DNA from: Ptiloglossa arizonensis
Taxonomy: Eukaryota; Arthropoda; Insecta; Hymenoptera; Colletidae
Length of the DNA stretch: 64,000 nt
Assembly (NCBI RefSeq): GCF_051014685.1
Contig: NW_027479676.1
Location: 16,623 to 80,622 of the forward strand
Direction of reading: 5' to 3'
Shown in pieces: positions 11,879 to 25,800 of the stretch. The notes beneath the pieces are model-generated. The model worked only from the letters and a program-made list of their open reading frames with translations, had not been told where the DNA came from and searched no databases. The position numbers and the translations under genes are program-made. Each line of letters begins with the position of its first letter. Position 1 is the stretch's first letter.

Positions 11879-14800
11879 TCTGGTTAAGCGTTTGGAGCAG
11901 CAGAATTGCGAAAAATTTTTTGCCTTCTCAACCATTTCTTGGCTTCAAACTCCCATATCTCGCGAACGGATTGAGCTAACCCAAAAATTCCTATTGCATC
12001 GGAAAGTAGAAACTCGCCCGATTACAACGGTATGTGTTTTTTTCCCCTAGGCCATTCTGGTTAAGCGATTGGAGCAGCAGAATTGCGAAAAATTTGTTGT
12101 CTTCTCAACCATTTCTTCGCTTCATAGTCCCATATCTCGCGAACGGATTGACCTACCCCAAAAATTCCTACTGCATCTGAAAGTAGAAACTCCCCCGATT
12201 ACGACGGTATGTGTATTTTTTCCCTATGCCATTCTGGTTAAGCGTTTGGAGCAGCAGAATTGCGAAAAATTTATTCTCTTCTCAACCATTTCTTAGCTTC
12301 AAACTCCCATATCTTGCGAACGGATTGACCTAACCCAAAAATTCCTATTGCATCTGAAAGTAGAAACTCGCCCGATTACAGCGGTATGTGTATTTTTACT
12401 CTAGGCCATTCTGGTTAAGCGTTTGGAGCAGCAGAATTGCGAAAAATTTTTTGCCTTCTCAACCATTTCTTGGCTTCATAATACCCTATCTCGCTAACCG
12501 ATTGACCTAACCCAAAAATTCCTATTGCATCTGAAAGTAGAAACTCGCCCGATTACAACGGTATGTTTATTTTTTCCCTAGGCCAATCTGGTTAAGCGTT
12601 TGGAGCAGCAGAATTGCGAAAAATTTTTTGCCTTCTCAACCATTTCTTGGCTTAAAACTCCCATATCTCGCGAACGGATTGACCTAACCCAAAAATTCCT
12701 GTTGCGTATGAAAGTAGAAACTCGCCCGATTTCAACGGTGTGTGTATTTTTCTCCTAGGCCATTCTGGTTAAGCGATTGGAGCAGCAGAAGTGCGAAAAA
12801 TTTGTTGTCTTCTCAACCATTTCTTCGCTTCATAGTCCCATATCTCGCGAACGGATTGACCAAACCCAAAAATTCCTGCTGCGTCTGGAAGTAGAAACTC
12901 GCCCGATTACAACGGTATGCGTATTTTTTCCCTAGGCCATTCTGGTTAAGCGTTTGGAGCAGCAGAAGTGCGAAAAATTTGTTGTCTTGTCAACCATTTC
13001 TTAGCTTCACACTGCCATATCTCGCGAACGGATTGACCTAACCCAAAAATTCCTATTGCATCTGAAAGTAGAAACTCGCCCGATTACAACGGTCTGTGCA
13101 TTTTTTCCCTAGGCCATTCTGGTTAAGCGTTTGGAGGAGCAGAATTCCGAAAAATTTATTCTCTTCTCAACCATTTCTTAGCTTCAAACTCCCATATCTC
13201 GCGAACGGATTGACCTAACCGAAAAATTCCTATTGCATCTGAAAGTAGAAACTCGCCCGATTACAACGGTATGTGCATTTTTTCCCTAGGCCATTCTGGT
13301 TAAGCGTTTGGTGCAGCAGAATTGCGAAAAATTTATTCTCTTCTCAACCATTTCTTAGCTTCAGACTCCCATATCTCGCGAACGGATTGACCTAACCCAA
13401 AAATTCCTATTGCATCTGAAAGTAGGAACTCGCCCGATTACAAAGGTATGTGCATTTTTTCCCTATTACGTTCTGGTTAAGCGTTTGGAGCAGCAGAATT
13501 GCGAAAAATTGTTTGCCTTCTCAACCATTTCTTGGCTTCAAACCCCCATATCTCGCGAACGTATTGACCTAACCCAAAAATTCCTGTTGCGTATGAAAGT
13601 AGAAACTCGCCCGATTTCAACGGTATGTGTATTTTTTCCCTAGGCCATTCTGGTTAAGCGATTGGAGCAGCAGAAGTGCGAAAAATTTGTTGTCTTTTCA
13701 ACCATTTCTTAGCTTCAAAGTCCCATATCTCGCGAACGGATTGACCTAACCCAAAAATTCCTATTGCATCTGAAAGTAGAAACTCGCCCGATTACAAGGG
13801 TATGTGCATTTTTTCCCTAGGCCATTCTGGTTAAGAGTTTGGAGCAGCAGAATTGCGAAAAATTTATTCTCTTCTCAACCATTTCTTAGCTTCAAACTCC
13901 CATATCTCGCGAACGGATTGACCTAACCCAAAAATTCCTATTGCATCTGAAAGTAGAAACTCGCCCGATTACAACGGTATGTGTATTTTTTTTCCCTAGG
14001 CCAATCTGGTTAAGCGTTTGGAGCAGCAGAATTGCGAAAAATTTTTTGCCTTCTCAACCATTTCTTGGCTTCAAACTCCCATATCTCGCGAACGGATTGA
14101 CCTAACCCAAAAATTCCTATTGCATCGGAAAGTAGAAACTCGCCCGATTACAACGGTATGTGTTTTTTTCCCCTAGGCCATTCTGGTTAAGCGATTGGAG
14201 CAGCAGAATTGCGAAAAATTTGTTGTCTTCTCAACCATTTCTTCGCTTCATAGTCCCATATCTCGCGAACGGATTGACCTACCCCAAAAATTCCTATTGC
14301 ATCTGAAAGTAGAAACTCCCCCGATTACGACGGTATGTGTATTTTTTCCCTATGCCATTCTGGTTAAGCGTTTGGAGCAGCAGAATTGCGAAAAATTTAT
14401 TCTCTTCTCAACCATTTCTTAGCTTCAAACTCCCATATCTTGCGAACGGATTGACCTAACCCAAAAATTCCTATTGCATCTGAAAGTAGAAACTCGCCCG
14501 ATTACAGCGGTATGTGTATTTTTACTCTAGGCCATTCTGGTTAAGCGTTTGGAGCAGCAGAATTGCGAAAAATTTTTTGCCTTCTCAACCATTTCTTGGC
14601 TTCATAATACCCTATCTCGCTAACCGATTGACCTAACCCAAAAATTCCTATTGCATCTGAAAGTAGAAACTCGCCCGATTACAACGGTATGTTTATTTTT
14701 TCCCTAGGCCAATCTGGTTAAGCGTTTGGAGCAGCAGAATTGCGAAAAATTTTTTGCCTTCTCAACCATTTCTTGGCTTAAAACTCCCATATCTCGCGAA

Positions 14801-15098
14801 CGGATTGACCTATCCCAAAAATTCCTGTTGCGTATGAAAGTAGAAACTCGCCCGATTTCAACGGTGTGTGTATTTTTCTCCTAGGCCATTCTGGTTAAGC
14901 GATTGGAGCAGCAGAAGTGCGAAAAATTTGTTGTCTTCTCAACCATTTCTTCGCTTCATAGTCCCATATCTCGCGAACGGATTGACCAAACCCAAAAATT
15001 CCTGCTGCGTCTGGAAGTAGAAACTCGCCCGATTACAACGGTATGCGTATTTTTTCCCTAGGCCATTCTGGTTAAGCGTTTGGAGCAGCAGAAGTGCG
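11879..15098 (+). repeat. 12-monomer higher-order repeat, period 2,126 bp
   Basis: Positions 11,879-12,972 match 14,005-15,098 at offset 2,126 bp, which is twelve monomers of which one is the 179-bp 8-T variant. Shared markers are TGTTTTTTTCCCC near 12,033 and 14,161, TTACAGCGG near 12,377 and 14,503, the A-type CATAATACCC monomer, and the CTGCTGCGTCTGG monomer near 12,878 and 15,003. Substitutions seen between copies are GAGCTAAC near 11,973 against GACCTAAC, CCTACTGC near 12,168 against CCTATTGC, and CTATCCC near 14,811 against CTAACCC. The second copy is only partial. Between the copies lies 12,973-14,004, of the same family. Confidence 0.88.
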
Positions 15099-15337
15099 TT
15101 AAATTTTTTGCCTTCTCAACCATTTCTTGGCTTCAAACTCCCATATGTCGCGAACGGATTGACCTAACCCAAAAATTCCTATTGCATCTGAAGGTAGAAA
15201 CTCGCCCGATTACAATGGTATGTGTATTTTTTCCCTAGGCCATTCTCGTTAAGCGTTTGGAGCAGCAGAATTGCGAAAAATTTATTCTCTTCTCAACCAT
15301 TTCTTAGCTTCAAACTCCCATATCTCGCGAACGCATA

Positions 15338-16047
15338 GATCTAACCAAAAAATTCCTATTGCATCTGAAAGTAGAAACTCGCCCGATTACAACGGTATGT
15401 GTATTTTTTACCTACGCCAATCTGGTTAAGCGTTTGGAGCAGCAGAATTGCGAAAAATTTTTTGCCTTCTCAACAATTTCTTGGCTTCAAACTCCCATAT
15501 GTCGCGAACGGATTGACCTAACCCAAAAATTCCTATTGCATCTGAAAGTAGAAACTCGACCGATTACAATGGTATGTGCATTTTTTCCCTAGGCCATTCT
15601 CGTTAAGCGTTTGGAGCAGCAGAAGTGCGAAAAATTTGTGGCCTTCTCAACCATTTCTTGGCTTCAAACTCCCTTATCTTGCGAACGGATTGATCTAACC
15701 AAAAAATTCCTATTGCATCTGAAAGTAGAAACTCGCCCGATTACAACGGTATGTGTATTTTTTACCTACGCCAATCTGGTTAAGCGTTTGGAGCAGCAGA
15801 ATTGCGAAAAATTTTTTGCCTTCTCAACAATTTCTTGGCTTCAAACTCCCATATGTCGCGAACGGATTGACCTAACCCAAAAATTCCTATTGCATCTGAA
15901 AGTAGAAACTCGACCGATTACAATGGTATGTGCATTTTTTCCCTAGGCCATTCTCGTTAAGCGTTTGGAGCAGCAGAAGTGCGAAAAATTTGTGGCCTTG
16001 TCAACCATTTCTTGGCTTCAAACTCCCTTATCTTGCGAACGGATTGA
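15338..16047 (+). repeat. Dimer higher-order repeat, period 354 bp, two copies
   Basis: Positions 15,338-15,693 match 15,692-16,047 at offset 354 bp (two monomers). Shared markers are CATATGTCGCG (TCGCGA kept but the preceding base changed), CTCGACCG and GTGGCC after the A5 tract. One difference was seen, TTCTC against TTGTC near 15,999. The short period next to an identical partner suggests a very recent local duplication. Confidence 0.88.
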
Positions 16048-16166
16048 CCTAACCCAAAAATTGCTATTGCATTTGAAAGTAGAAACTCGCCCGATTACAA
16101 CGGTATGTGTATTTTTACTCTAGGCCATTCTGGTTAAGCTTTTGGAGCAGCAGAATTGCGAAAAAT

Positions 16167-19100
16167 TTTTTGCCTTCTCAACCATTTCTTGGCTTCATAA
16201 TACCCTATCTCGCTAACCGATTGACCTAACCCAAAAATTCCTATTGCATCTGAAAGTAGAAACTCGCCCGATTACAACGGTATGTGTATTTTTTCCCTTG
16301 GCCATTCTGGTTAAGTGATTGGAGCAGCAGAAGTGCGAAAAATTTGTTGTCTTGTCAACCATTTCTTAGCTTCAAACTGCCATATCTCGCGAACGGATTG
16401 ACCTAACCCAAAAATTCCTATTGCATCTGACAGTAGAAACTCGCCCGATTACAACGGTCTGTGCATTTTTTCCCTAGGCCATTCTGGTTAAGCGTTTGGA
16501 GGAGCAGAATTGCGAAAAATTTATTCTCTTCTCAACCATTTCTTAGCTTCAAGCTCCCATATCTCGCGAACGGATTGACCTTACCGAAAAATTCCTATTG
16601 CATCTGAAAGTAGAAACTCGCCCGATTACAAGGGTATGTGCATTTTTTCCCTAGGCCATTCTGGTTAAGCGTTTGGAGCAGCAGAATTGCGAAAAATTTA
16701 TTCTCTTCTCAACCATTTCTTAGCTTCAAACTCCCATATCTCGCGAACGGATTGACCTAACCCAAAAACTCCTATTGCATCTGAAAGTAGAAACTCGCCC
16801 GATTACAACGGTCTGTGCATTTTTTCCCTAGGCCATTCTGGTTAAGCGTTTGGAGCAGCAGAATTGCGAAAAATTTATTCTCTTCTCAACCATTTCTTGG
16901 CTTCAAACTCCCATATCTCGCGAAAGGATTGACATAACCCAAAAATTCCTGTTGCGTATGAAAGTAGAAACTTGCCCGATTACAACGGTATGTGTATTTT
17001 TTCCCTAGTCCATTCTCGTTAAGCGTTTGGAGGAGCAGAATTGCGAAAAATTTATTCTCTTCTCAACCATTTCTTAGCTTCAAGCTCCCATATCTCGCGA
17101 ACGGATTGACCTTACCGAAAAATTCCTATTGCATCTGAAAGTAGAAACTCGCCCGCTTACAAGGGTATGTGCATTTTTTCCCTAGGCCATTCTGGTTAAG
17201 CGTTTGGAGCAGCAGAATTGCGAAAAATTTATTCTCTTCTCAACCATTTCTTAGCTTCAAACTCCCATATCTCGCGAACGGATTGACCTAACCCAAAAAC
17301 TCCTATTGCATCTGAAAGTAGAAACTCGCCCGTTTACAACGGTCTGTGCATTTTTTCCCTAGGCCATTCTGGTTAAGCGTTTGGAGCAGCAGAATTGCGA
17401 AAAATTTATTCTCTTCTCAACCATTTCTTGGCTTCAAACTCCCATATCTCGCGAAAGGATTGACATAACCCAACAATTCCTGTTGCGTATGAAAGTAGAA
17501 ACTTGCCCGATTACAACGGTATGTGTATTTTTTCCCTAGTCCATTCTCGTTAAGCGTTTGGAGCAGCAGAATTGCGAAAAATTTATTCTCTTCTCAACCA
17601 TTTCTTAGCTTCAAATTCCCATATCTCGCGAACGCATTGATCTAACCAAAAAATTCCTATTGCATCTGAAAGTAGAAACTCGCACGATTACAACGGTATG
17701 TGTATTTTTTACCTAGGCCAATCTTGTTAAGCGTTTGGAGCAGCAGAATTGCGAAAAATTTTTTGCCTTCGCAACCATTTCTTGGCTTCAAACTCCCATA
17801 TCTCGCGAACGGATTGACCTAACCCAAAAATTCCTGTTGCATCTGAAAGTAGAAACTCGCCCGATTACAACGGTATGTGTATTTTTTCCCTAGGCCATTC
17901 TCGTTAAGCGTTTGGAGCAGCAGAATTGCGAAAAATTTATTCTCTTCTCAACCATTTCTTACCTTCAAACTCCCATATCTCGCGAACGGATTGACCTAAC
18001 CCAAAAATTCCTATTGCATCGGAAAGTAGAAACTCGCCCGAATACAACGGTATGTGTATTTTTCCCCTAGGCCATTCTGGTTAAGCGTTTGGAGCAGCAG
18101 AATTGCGAAAAATTTTTTGCCTTCTCAACCATTTCTTGGCTTCAAACTCCCATATCTCGCGAACGGATTGACCTAACCCAAAAATTCCTATTGCATCGGA
18201 AAGTAGAAACTCGCCCGAATACAACGGTATGTGTATTTTTCCCCTAGGCCATTCTGGTTAAGCGTTTGGAGCAGCAGAATTGCGAAAAATTTGTTCTCTT
18301 CTCAACCATTTCTTAGCTTCAAACTCCCATATCTCGCGAACGGATTGACCTAACCCAAAAATTCCTATTGCATCTGAAAGTCGAAACTCGCCCGATTACA
18401 ATGGTATGTGTATTTTTCCCCTAGGCCATTCTGGTTAAGCGTTTGGAGCAGCAGAATTGCGAAAAATTTTTTGCGTTCTTAAACATTTCTTGGCTTCAAC
18501 CTGCCTTATCTTGCGAACGGATTGACCTAACCCAAAAATTGCTATTGCATTTGAAAGTAGAAACTCGCCCGATTACAACGGTACGTGTATTTTTACTCTA
18601 GGCCATTCAGGTTAAGCGTTTGGAGCAGCAGAATTGCGAAAAATTTTTTGCCTTCTCAACCATTTCTTGGCTTCATAATACCCTATCTCGCTAAACGATT
18701 GACCTAACCCAAAAATTCCTATTGCATCTGAAAGTAGAAACTCGCCCGATTACAACGGTATGCGTATTTTTTCCCTAGGCCATTCTGGTTAAGTGATTGG
18801 AGCAGCAGAAGTGCGAAAAATTTGTTGTCTTGTCAACCATTTCTTAGCTTCAAACTGCCATATCTCGCGAACGGATTGACCTAACCCAAAAATTCCTATT
18901 GCATCTGACAGTAGAAACTCGCCCGATTACAACGGTCTGTGCATTTTTTCCCTAGGCCATTCTGGTTAAGCGTTTGGAGGAGCAGAATTGCGAAAAATTT
19001 ATTCTCTTCTCAACCATTTCTTAGCTTCAAACTCCCATATCTCGCGAACGGATTGACCTAACCGAAAAATTCCTATTGCATCTGAAAGTAGAAACTCGCC

Positions 19101-19531
19101 CGATTACAAGGGTATGTGCATTTTTTCCCTAGGGCATTCTGGTTAAGCGTTTGGAGCAGCAGAATTGCGAAAAATTTATTCTCTTCTCAACCATTTCTTA
19201 GCTTCAAACTCCCATATCTCGCGAACGGATTGACCTAACCCAAAAATTCCTATTGCATCTGAAAGTAGAAACTCGCCCGATTACAACGGTCTGTGCATTT
19301 TTTCCCTAGGCCATTCTGGTTAAGCGTTTGGAGCAGCAGAATTGCGAAAAATTTATTCTCTTCTCAACCATTTCTTAGCTTCAAACTCCCATATCTTGCG
19401 AACGGATTGACCTAACCCAAAAATTCCTATTGCATCTGAAAGTAGAAACTCGCCCGATTACAACGGTATGTGTATTTTTTTTCCCTAGTCCAATCTGGTT
19501 AAGCGTTTGGAGCAGCAGAATTGCGAAAAAG
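16167..19531 (+). repeat. 19-monomer higher-order repeat, copy 1 (3,365 bp)
   Basis: This unit is followed directly by a second copy at 19,532-22,896. Its length equals eighteen 177-bp monomers plus one 179-bp 8-T monomer. Only two substitutions were found by eye over 3.4 kb: C at 17,156 (A at 20,521) and A at 18,695 (C at 22,060). The start is defined by the T at 16,166 against G at 19,531. Rare shared variants, such as CGAATACAACGG near 18,040, AAGTCGAAAC near 18,378 and CTAGGGCATT near 19,130, confirm homology at each monomer. The unit contains a nested three-monomer duplication. Confidence 0.95.
16488..17563 (+). repeat. Nested 3-monomer (531-bp) tandem duplication
   Basis: Inside the 19-monomer unit, the series GGAGGAGCAG / GACCTTACC, then AAAAACTCC, then CGAAAGGATTGACAT occurs twice at offset 531 bp. 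Differences between the two copies include CCCGTTTACAAC near 17,331 and CCAACAATTCC near 17,470 in the second. The same nested pair, with the same internal differences, is present in the downstream copy at 19,853-20,928. The 531-bp duplication therefore predates the 3,365-bp duplication. Confidence 0.85.
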
Positions 19532-22500
19532 TTTTTGCCTTCTCAACCATTTCTTGGCTTCATAATACCCTATCTCGCTAACCGATTGACCTAACCCAAA
19601 AATTCCTATTGCATCTGAAAGTAGAAACTCGCCCGATTACAACGGTATGTGTATTTTTTCCCTTGGCCATTCTGGTTAAGTGATTGGAGCAGCAGAAGTG
19701 CGAAAAATTTGTTGTCTTGTCAACCATTTCTTAGCTTCAAACTGCCATATCTCGCGAACGGATTGACCTAACCCAAAAATTCCTATTGCATCTGACAGTA
19801 GAAACTCGCCCGATTACAACGGTCTGTGCATTTTTTCCCTAGGCCATTCTGGTTAAGCGTTTGGAGGAGCAGAATTGCGAAAAATTTATTCTCTTCTCAA
19901 CCATTTCTTAGCTTCAAGCTCCCATATCTCGCGAACGGATTGACCTTACCGAAAAATTCCTATTGCATCTGAAAGTAGAAACTCGCCCGATTACAAGGGT
20001 ATGTGCATTTTTTCCCTAGGCCATTCTGGTTAAGCGTTTGGAGCAGCAGAATTGCGAAAAATTTATTCTCTTCTCAACCATTTCTTAGCTTCAAACTCCC
20101 ATATCTCGCGAACGGATTGACCTAACCCAAAAACTCCTATTGCATCTGAAAGTAGAAACTCGCCCGATTACAACGGTCTGTGCATTTTTTCCCTAGGCCA
20201 TTCTGGTTAAGCGTTTGGAGCAGCAGAATTGCGAAAAATTTATTCTCTTCTCAACCATTTCTTGGCTTCAAACTCCCATATCTCGCGAAAGGATTGACAT
20301 AACCCAAAAATTCCTGTTGCGTATGAAAGTAGAAACTTGCCCGATTACAACGGTATGTGTATTTTTTCCCTAGTCCATTCTCGTTAAGCGTTTGGAGGAG
20401 CAGAATTGCGAAAAATTTATTCTCTTCTCAACCATTTCTTAGCTTCAAGCTCCCATATCTCGCGAACGGATTGACCTTACCGAAAAATTCCTATTGCATC
20501 TGAAAGTAGAAACTCGCCCGATTACAAGGGTATGTGCATTTTTTCCCTAGGCCATTCTGGTTAAGCGTTTGGAGCAGCAGAATTGCGAAAAATTTATTCT
20601 CTTCTCAACCATTTCTTAGCTTCAAACTCCCATATCTCGCGAACGGATTGACCTAACCCAAAAACTCCTATTGCATCTGAAAGTAGAAACTCGCCCGTTT
20701 ACAACGGTCTGTGCATTTTTTCCCTAGGCCATTCTGGTTAAGCGTTTGGAGCAGCAGAATTGCGAAAAATTTATTCTCTTCTCAACCATTTCTTGGCTTC
20801 AAACTCCCATATCTCGCGAAAGGATTGACATAACCCAACAATTCCTGTTGCGTATGAAAGTAGAAACTTGCCCGATTACAACGGTATGTGTATTTTTTCC
20901 CTAGTCCATTCTCGTTAAGCGTTTGGAGCAGCAGAATTGCGAAAAATTTATTCTCTTCTCAACCATTTCTTAGCTTCAAATTCCCATATCTCGCGAACGC
21001 ATTGATCTAACCAAAAAATTCCTATTGCATCTGAAAGTAGAAACTCGCACGATTACAACGGTATGTGTATTTTTTACCTAGGCCAATCTTGTTAAGCGTT
21101 TGGAGCAGCAGAATTGCGAAAAATTTTTTGCCTTCGCAACCATTTCTTGGCTTCAAACTCCCATATCTCGCGAACGGATTGACCTAACCCAAAAATTCCT
21201 GTTGCATCTGAAAGTAGAAACTCGCCCGATTACAACGGTATGTGTATTTTTTCCCTAGGCCATTCTCGTTAAGCGTTTGGAGCAGCAGAATTGCGAAAAA
21301 TTTATTCTCTTCTCAACCATTTCTTACCTTCAAACTCCCATATCTCGCGAACGGATTGACCTAACCCAAAAATTCCTATTGCATCGGAAAGTAGAAACTC
21401 GCCCGAATACAACGGTATGTGTATTTTTCCCCTAGGCCATTCTGGTTAAGCGTTTGGAGCAGCAGAATTGCGAAAAATTTTTTGCCTTCTCAACCATTTC
21501 TTGGCTTCAAACTCCCATATCTCGCGAACGGATTGACCTAACCCAAAAATTCCTATTGCATCGGAAAGTAGAAACTCGCCCGAATACAACGGTATGTGTA
21601 TTTTTCCCCTAGGCCATTCTGGTTAAGCGTTTGGAGCAGCAGAATTGCGAAAAATTTGTTCTCTTCTCAACCATTTCTTAGCTTCAAACTCCCATATCTC
21701 GCGAACGGATTGACCTAACCCAAAAATTCCTATTGCATCTGAAAGTCGAAACTCGCCCGATTACAATGGTATGTGTATTTTTCCCCTAGGCCATTCTGGT
21801 TAAGCGTTTGGAGCAGCAGAATTGCGAAAAATTTTTTGCGTTCTTAAACATTTCTTGGCTTCAACCTGCCTTATCTTGCGAACGGATTGACCTAACCCAA
21901 AAATTGCTATTGCATTTGAAAGTAGAAACTCGCCCGATTACAACGGTACGTGTATTTTTACTCTAGGCCATTCAGGTTAAGCGTTTGGAGCAGCAGAATT
22001 GCGAAAAATTTTTTGCCTTCTCAACCATTTCTTGGCTTCATAATACCCTATCTCGCTAACCGATTGACCTAACCCAAAAATTCCTATTGCATCTGAAAGT
22101 AGAAACTCGCCCGATTACAACGGTATGCGTATTTTTTCCCTAGGCCATTCTGGTTAAGTGATTGGAGCAGCAGAAGTGCGAAAAATTTGTTGTCTTGTCA
22201 ACCATTTCTTAGCTTCAAACTGCCATATCTCGCGAACGGATTGACCTAACCCAAAAATTCCTATTGCATCTGACAGTAGAAACTCGCCCGATTACAACGG
22301 TCTGTGCATTTTTTCCCTAGGCCATTCTGGTTAAGCGTTTGGAGGAGCAGAATTGCGAAAAATTTATTCTCTTCTCAACCATTTCTTAGCTTCAAACTCC
22401 CATATCTCGCGAACGGATTGACCTAACCGAAAAATTCCTATTGCATCTGAAAGTAGAAACTCGCCCGATTACAAGGGTATGTGCATTTTTTCCCTAGGGC

Positions 22501-22896
22501 ATTCTGGTTAAGCGTTTGGAGCAGCAGAATTGCGAAAAATTTATTCTCTTCTCAACCATTTCTTAGCTTCAAACTCCCATATCTCGCGAACGGATTGACC
22601 TAACCCAAAAATTCCTATTGCATCTGAAAGTAGAAACTCGCCCGATTACAACGGTCTGTGCATTTTTTCCCTAGGCCATTCTGGTTAAGCGTTTGGAGCA
22701 GCAGAATTGCGAAAAATTTATTCTCTTCTCAACCATTTCTTAGCTTCAAACTCCCATATCTTGCGAACGGATTGACCTAACCCAAAAATTCCTATTGCAT
22801 CTGAAAGTAGAAACTCGCCCGATTACAACGGTATGTGTATTTTTTTTCCCTAGTCCAATCTGGTTAAGCGTTTGGAGCAGCAGAATTGCGAAAAAG
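19532..22896 (+). repeat. 19-monomer higher-order repeat, copy 2 (3,365 bp)
   Basis: This is the second tandem copy of 16,167-19,531. It begins and ends at the same variant, GAAAAAGTTTTTGCC, at 19,531 and 22,896. After that the downstream monomer switches subtype (CTTCAAAC instead of CTTCATAA), which marks the duplication boundary. The copy also carries the nested three-monomer repeat at 19,853-20,928. Near-identity of the two copies, against clearly diverged neighbouring monomers, means the 19-monomer block was duplicated as one unit, recently. Confidence 0.95.
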
Positions 22897-25800
22897 TTTT
22901 TGCCTTCTCAACCATTTCTTGGCTTCAAACTCCCATATCTCGCGAACGGATTGACCTAACCCAAAAATTCCTATTGCATCTGAAAGTAGAAACTCGCCCG
23001 ATTACAAAGGTATGTGTATTTTTTCCCTATGCCATTCTGGTTAAGCGTTTGGAGCAGCAGAATTGCGAAAAATTGTTTGCCTTCTCAACCATTTCTTGGC
23101 TTCAAACTCCCATATCTCGCGAACGGATTGACATAACCCAAAAATTCCTATTGCATCTGAAAGTAGAAACTCGCCCGATTACAACGGTATGTGTATTTTT
23201 TCCCTAGGCCATTCTCGTTAAGCGTTTGGAGCAGCAGAATTGCGAAAAATTTATTCTCTTCTTAACCATTTCTTAGCTTCAAACTCCCATATCTCGCACA
23301 CGCATTGATCTAACCAAAAAATTCCTATTGCATCTGAAAGTAGAAACTCGCCCGAATACAACGGTATGTGTATTTTTTACCTAGGCCAATCTGGTTAAGC
23401 GTTTGGAGCAGCAGAATTGCGAAAAATTTTTTGCCTTCTCAACCATTTCTTGGCTTCAAACTCCCATATCTCGCGAACGGATTGACCTATCCCAAAAATT
23501 CCTATTGTATCTGAAAGTAGAAACTCGCCCGATTACAACGGTATGTGCATTTTTTCCCTAGGCCATTCTCGTTAAGCGTTTGGAGCAGCAGAAGTGCGAA
23601 AAATTTGTGGCCTTCTCAACAATTTCTTGGCTTCAAACTCCCTTATCTTGCGAACGGATTGACCTAACCCAAAAATTGCTATTGCATTTGAAAGTAGAAA
23701 CTCGCCCGACTACAACGGTATGTGTATTTTTACTCTAGGCCATTCTGGTTAAGCGTTTGGAGCAGCAGAATTGCGAAAAATTTTTTGCCTTCTCAACCAT
23801 TTCTTGGCTTCATAATACCCTATCTCGCTAACCGATTGACCTAACCCAAAAATTGCTATTGCATCTGAAAGTAGAAACTCGCCCGATTACAACGGTATGA
23901 GTATTTTTTCCCTAGGCAATTCTGGTTAAGTGATTGGAGCAGCAGAATTGCGAAAAATTTTTTGCCTTCGCAACCATTTCTTGGCTTCAAACTCCCATAT
24001 CTCGCGAACGGATTGACCTAACCCAAAAATTCCTATTGCATCTGAAAGTAGAAACTCGCCCGATTACAACGGTATGTGTATTTTTTCCCTAGGCCATTCT
24101 GGTTAAGCGTTTGGAGCAGCAGAATTGCGTTAAATTTTTTGCCTTCTCAACCATTTCTTGGCTTCAAACTCCCATATGTCGCGAACGGATTGACCTAACC
24201 CAAAAATTCCTATTGCATCTGAAAGTAGAAACTCGCCCGATTACAATGGTATGTGCATTTTTTCCCTAGGCCATTCTCGTTAAGCGTTTGGAGCAGCAGA
24301 AGTGCGAAAAATTTGTGGCCTTCTCAAACATTTCTTGGCTTCAATCTCCCTTATCTTGCGAACGGATTGACCTAACCCAAAAATTGCTATTGCATTTGAA
24401 AGTAGAAACTCGCCCGATTACAACGGTATGTGTATTTTTACTCTAGGCCATTCTGGTTAAGCGTTTGGAGCAGCAGAATTGCGAAAAATTTTTTGCCTTC
24501 TCAACCATTTCTTGGCTTCATAATACCCTATCTCGCTAACCGATTGACCTAACCCAAAAATTCCTATTGCATCTGAAAGTAGAAACTCGCCCGATTACAA
24601 CGGTATGCGTATTTTTTCCCTAGGCCATTCTGGTTAAGTGATTGGAGCAGCAGAAGTGCGAAAAATTTGTTGTCTTGTCAACCATTTCTGAGCTTCAACT
24701 GCCATATCTCGCGAACGGATTGACCTAACCCAAAAATTCCTATTGCATCTGATAGTAGGAACTCGCCCGATTACAACGGTCTGTGCATTTTTTCCCTAGG
24801 CCATTCTGGTTAAGCGTTTGGAGGAACAGAATTGCGAAAAATTTATTCTCTTCTCAACCATTTCTTAGCTTCAAACTCCCATATCTCGCGAACGGATTGA
24901 CCTAACCGAAAAATTCCTATTGCATCTGAAAATAGAAACTCGCCCGATTACAACGGTATGTGCATTTTTTCCCTAGGCCATTTTGGTTAAGCGTTTGGAG
25001 CAGCAGAATTGCGAAAAATTTATTCTCTTCTCAACCATTTCTTAGCTTCAAACTCCCATATCTTGCGAACGGATTGACCTAACCCAAAAATTCCTGTTGC
25101 GTATGAAAGTAGAAACTCGCCCGATTACAACGGTAATTTATTTTTTCTCTAGGCCATTCTGGTTAAGCGATCGGAGCAGCAGAAGTGCGAAAAATTTGTT
25201 GTCTTGTCAACCATTTCTTAGCTTCAAACTCCCATATCTCGCGAACGGATTGACCTAACCCAAAAATTCCTATTGCATCGGAAAGTAGAAACTCGCCCGA
25301 TTTCAACGGTATGTGTATTTTCTCCCTAGGCCATTCTGGTTAAGCGATTGGAGCAGCAGAAGTGCGAAAAATTTGTTGTCTTGTCAACCATTTCATAGCT
25401 TCAAAGTCCCATATCTCGCGAACGGATTGACCTAACCCAAAAATTCCTATTGCATCTGAAAGTAGAAACTCGCCCGATTACAACAGTATGTGTATTTTTT
25501 CCCTAGGCAATTCTGGTTAAGCGATTGGAGCAGCAGAATTGCGAAAAATTTATTCTCTTCTCAACCATTTCTTAGCTTCAGACTCCCATGTCTCGCGAAC
25601 GGATTGACCTAACCCAAAAATTCCTATTGCATCTGAAAGTAGAAACTCGCCCGATTACAACGGTCTGTGCATTTTTTCCCTAGGCCATTCTGGTTAAGCG
25701 TTTGGAGCAGCAGAATTGCGAAAAATTTATTCTCTTCTCAACCATTTCTTAGCTTCAAACTCCCATATCTTGCGAACGGATTGACCTAACCCAAAAATTC

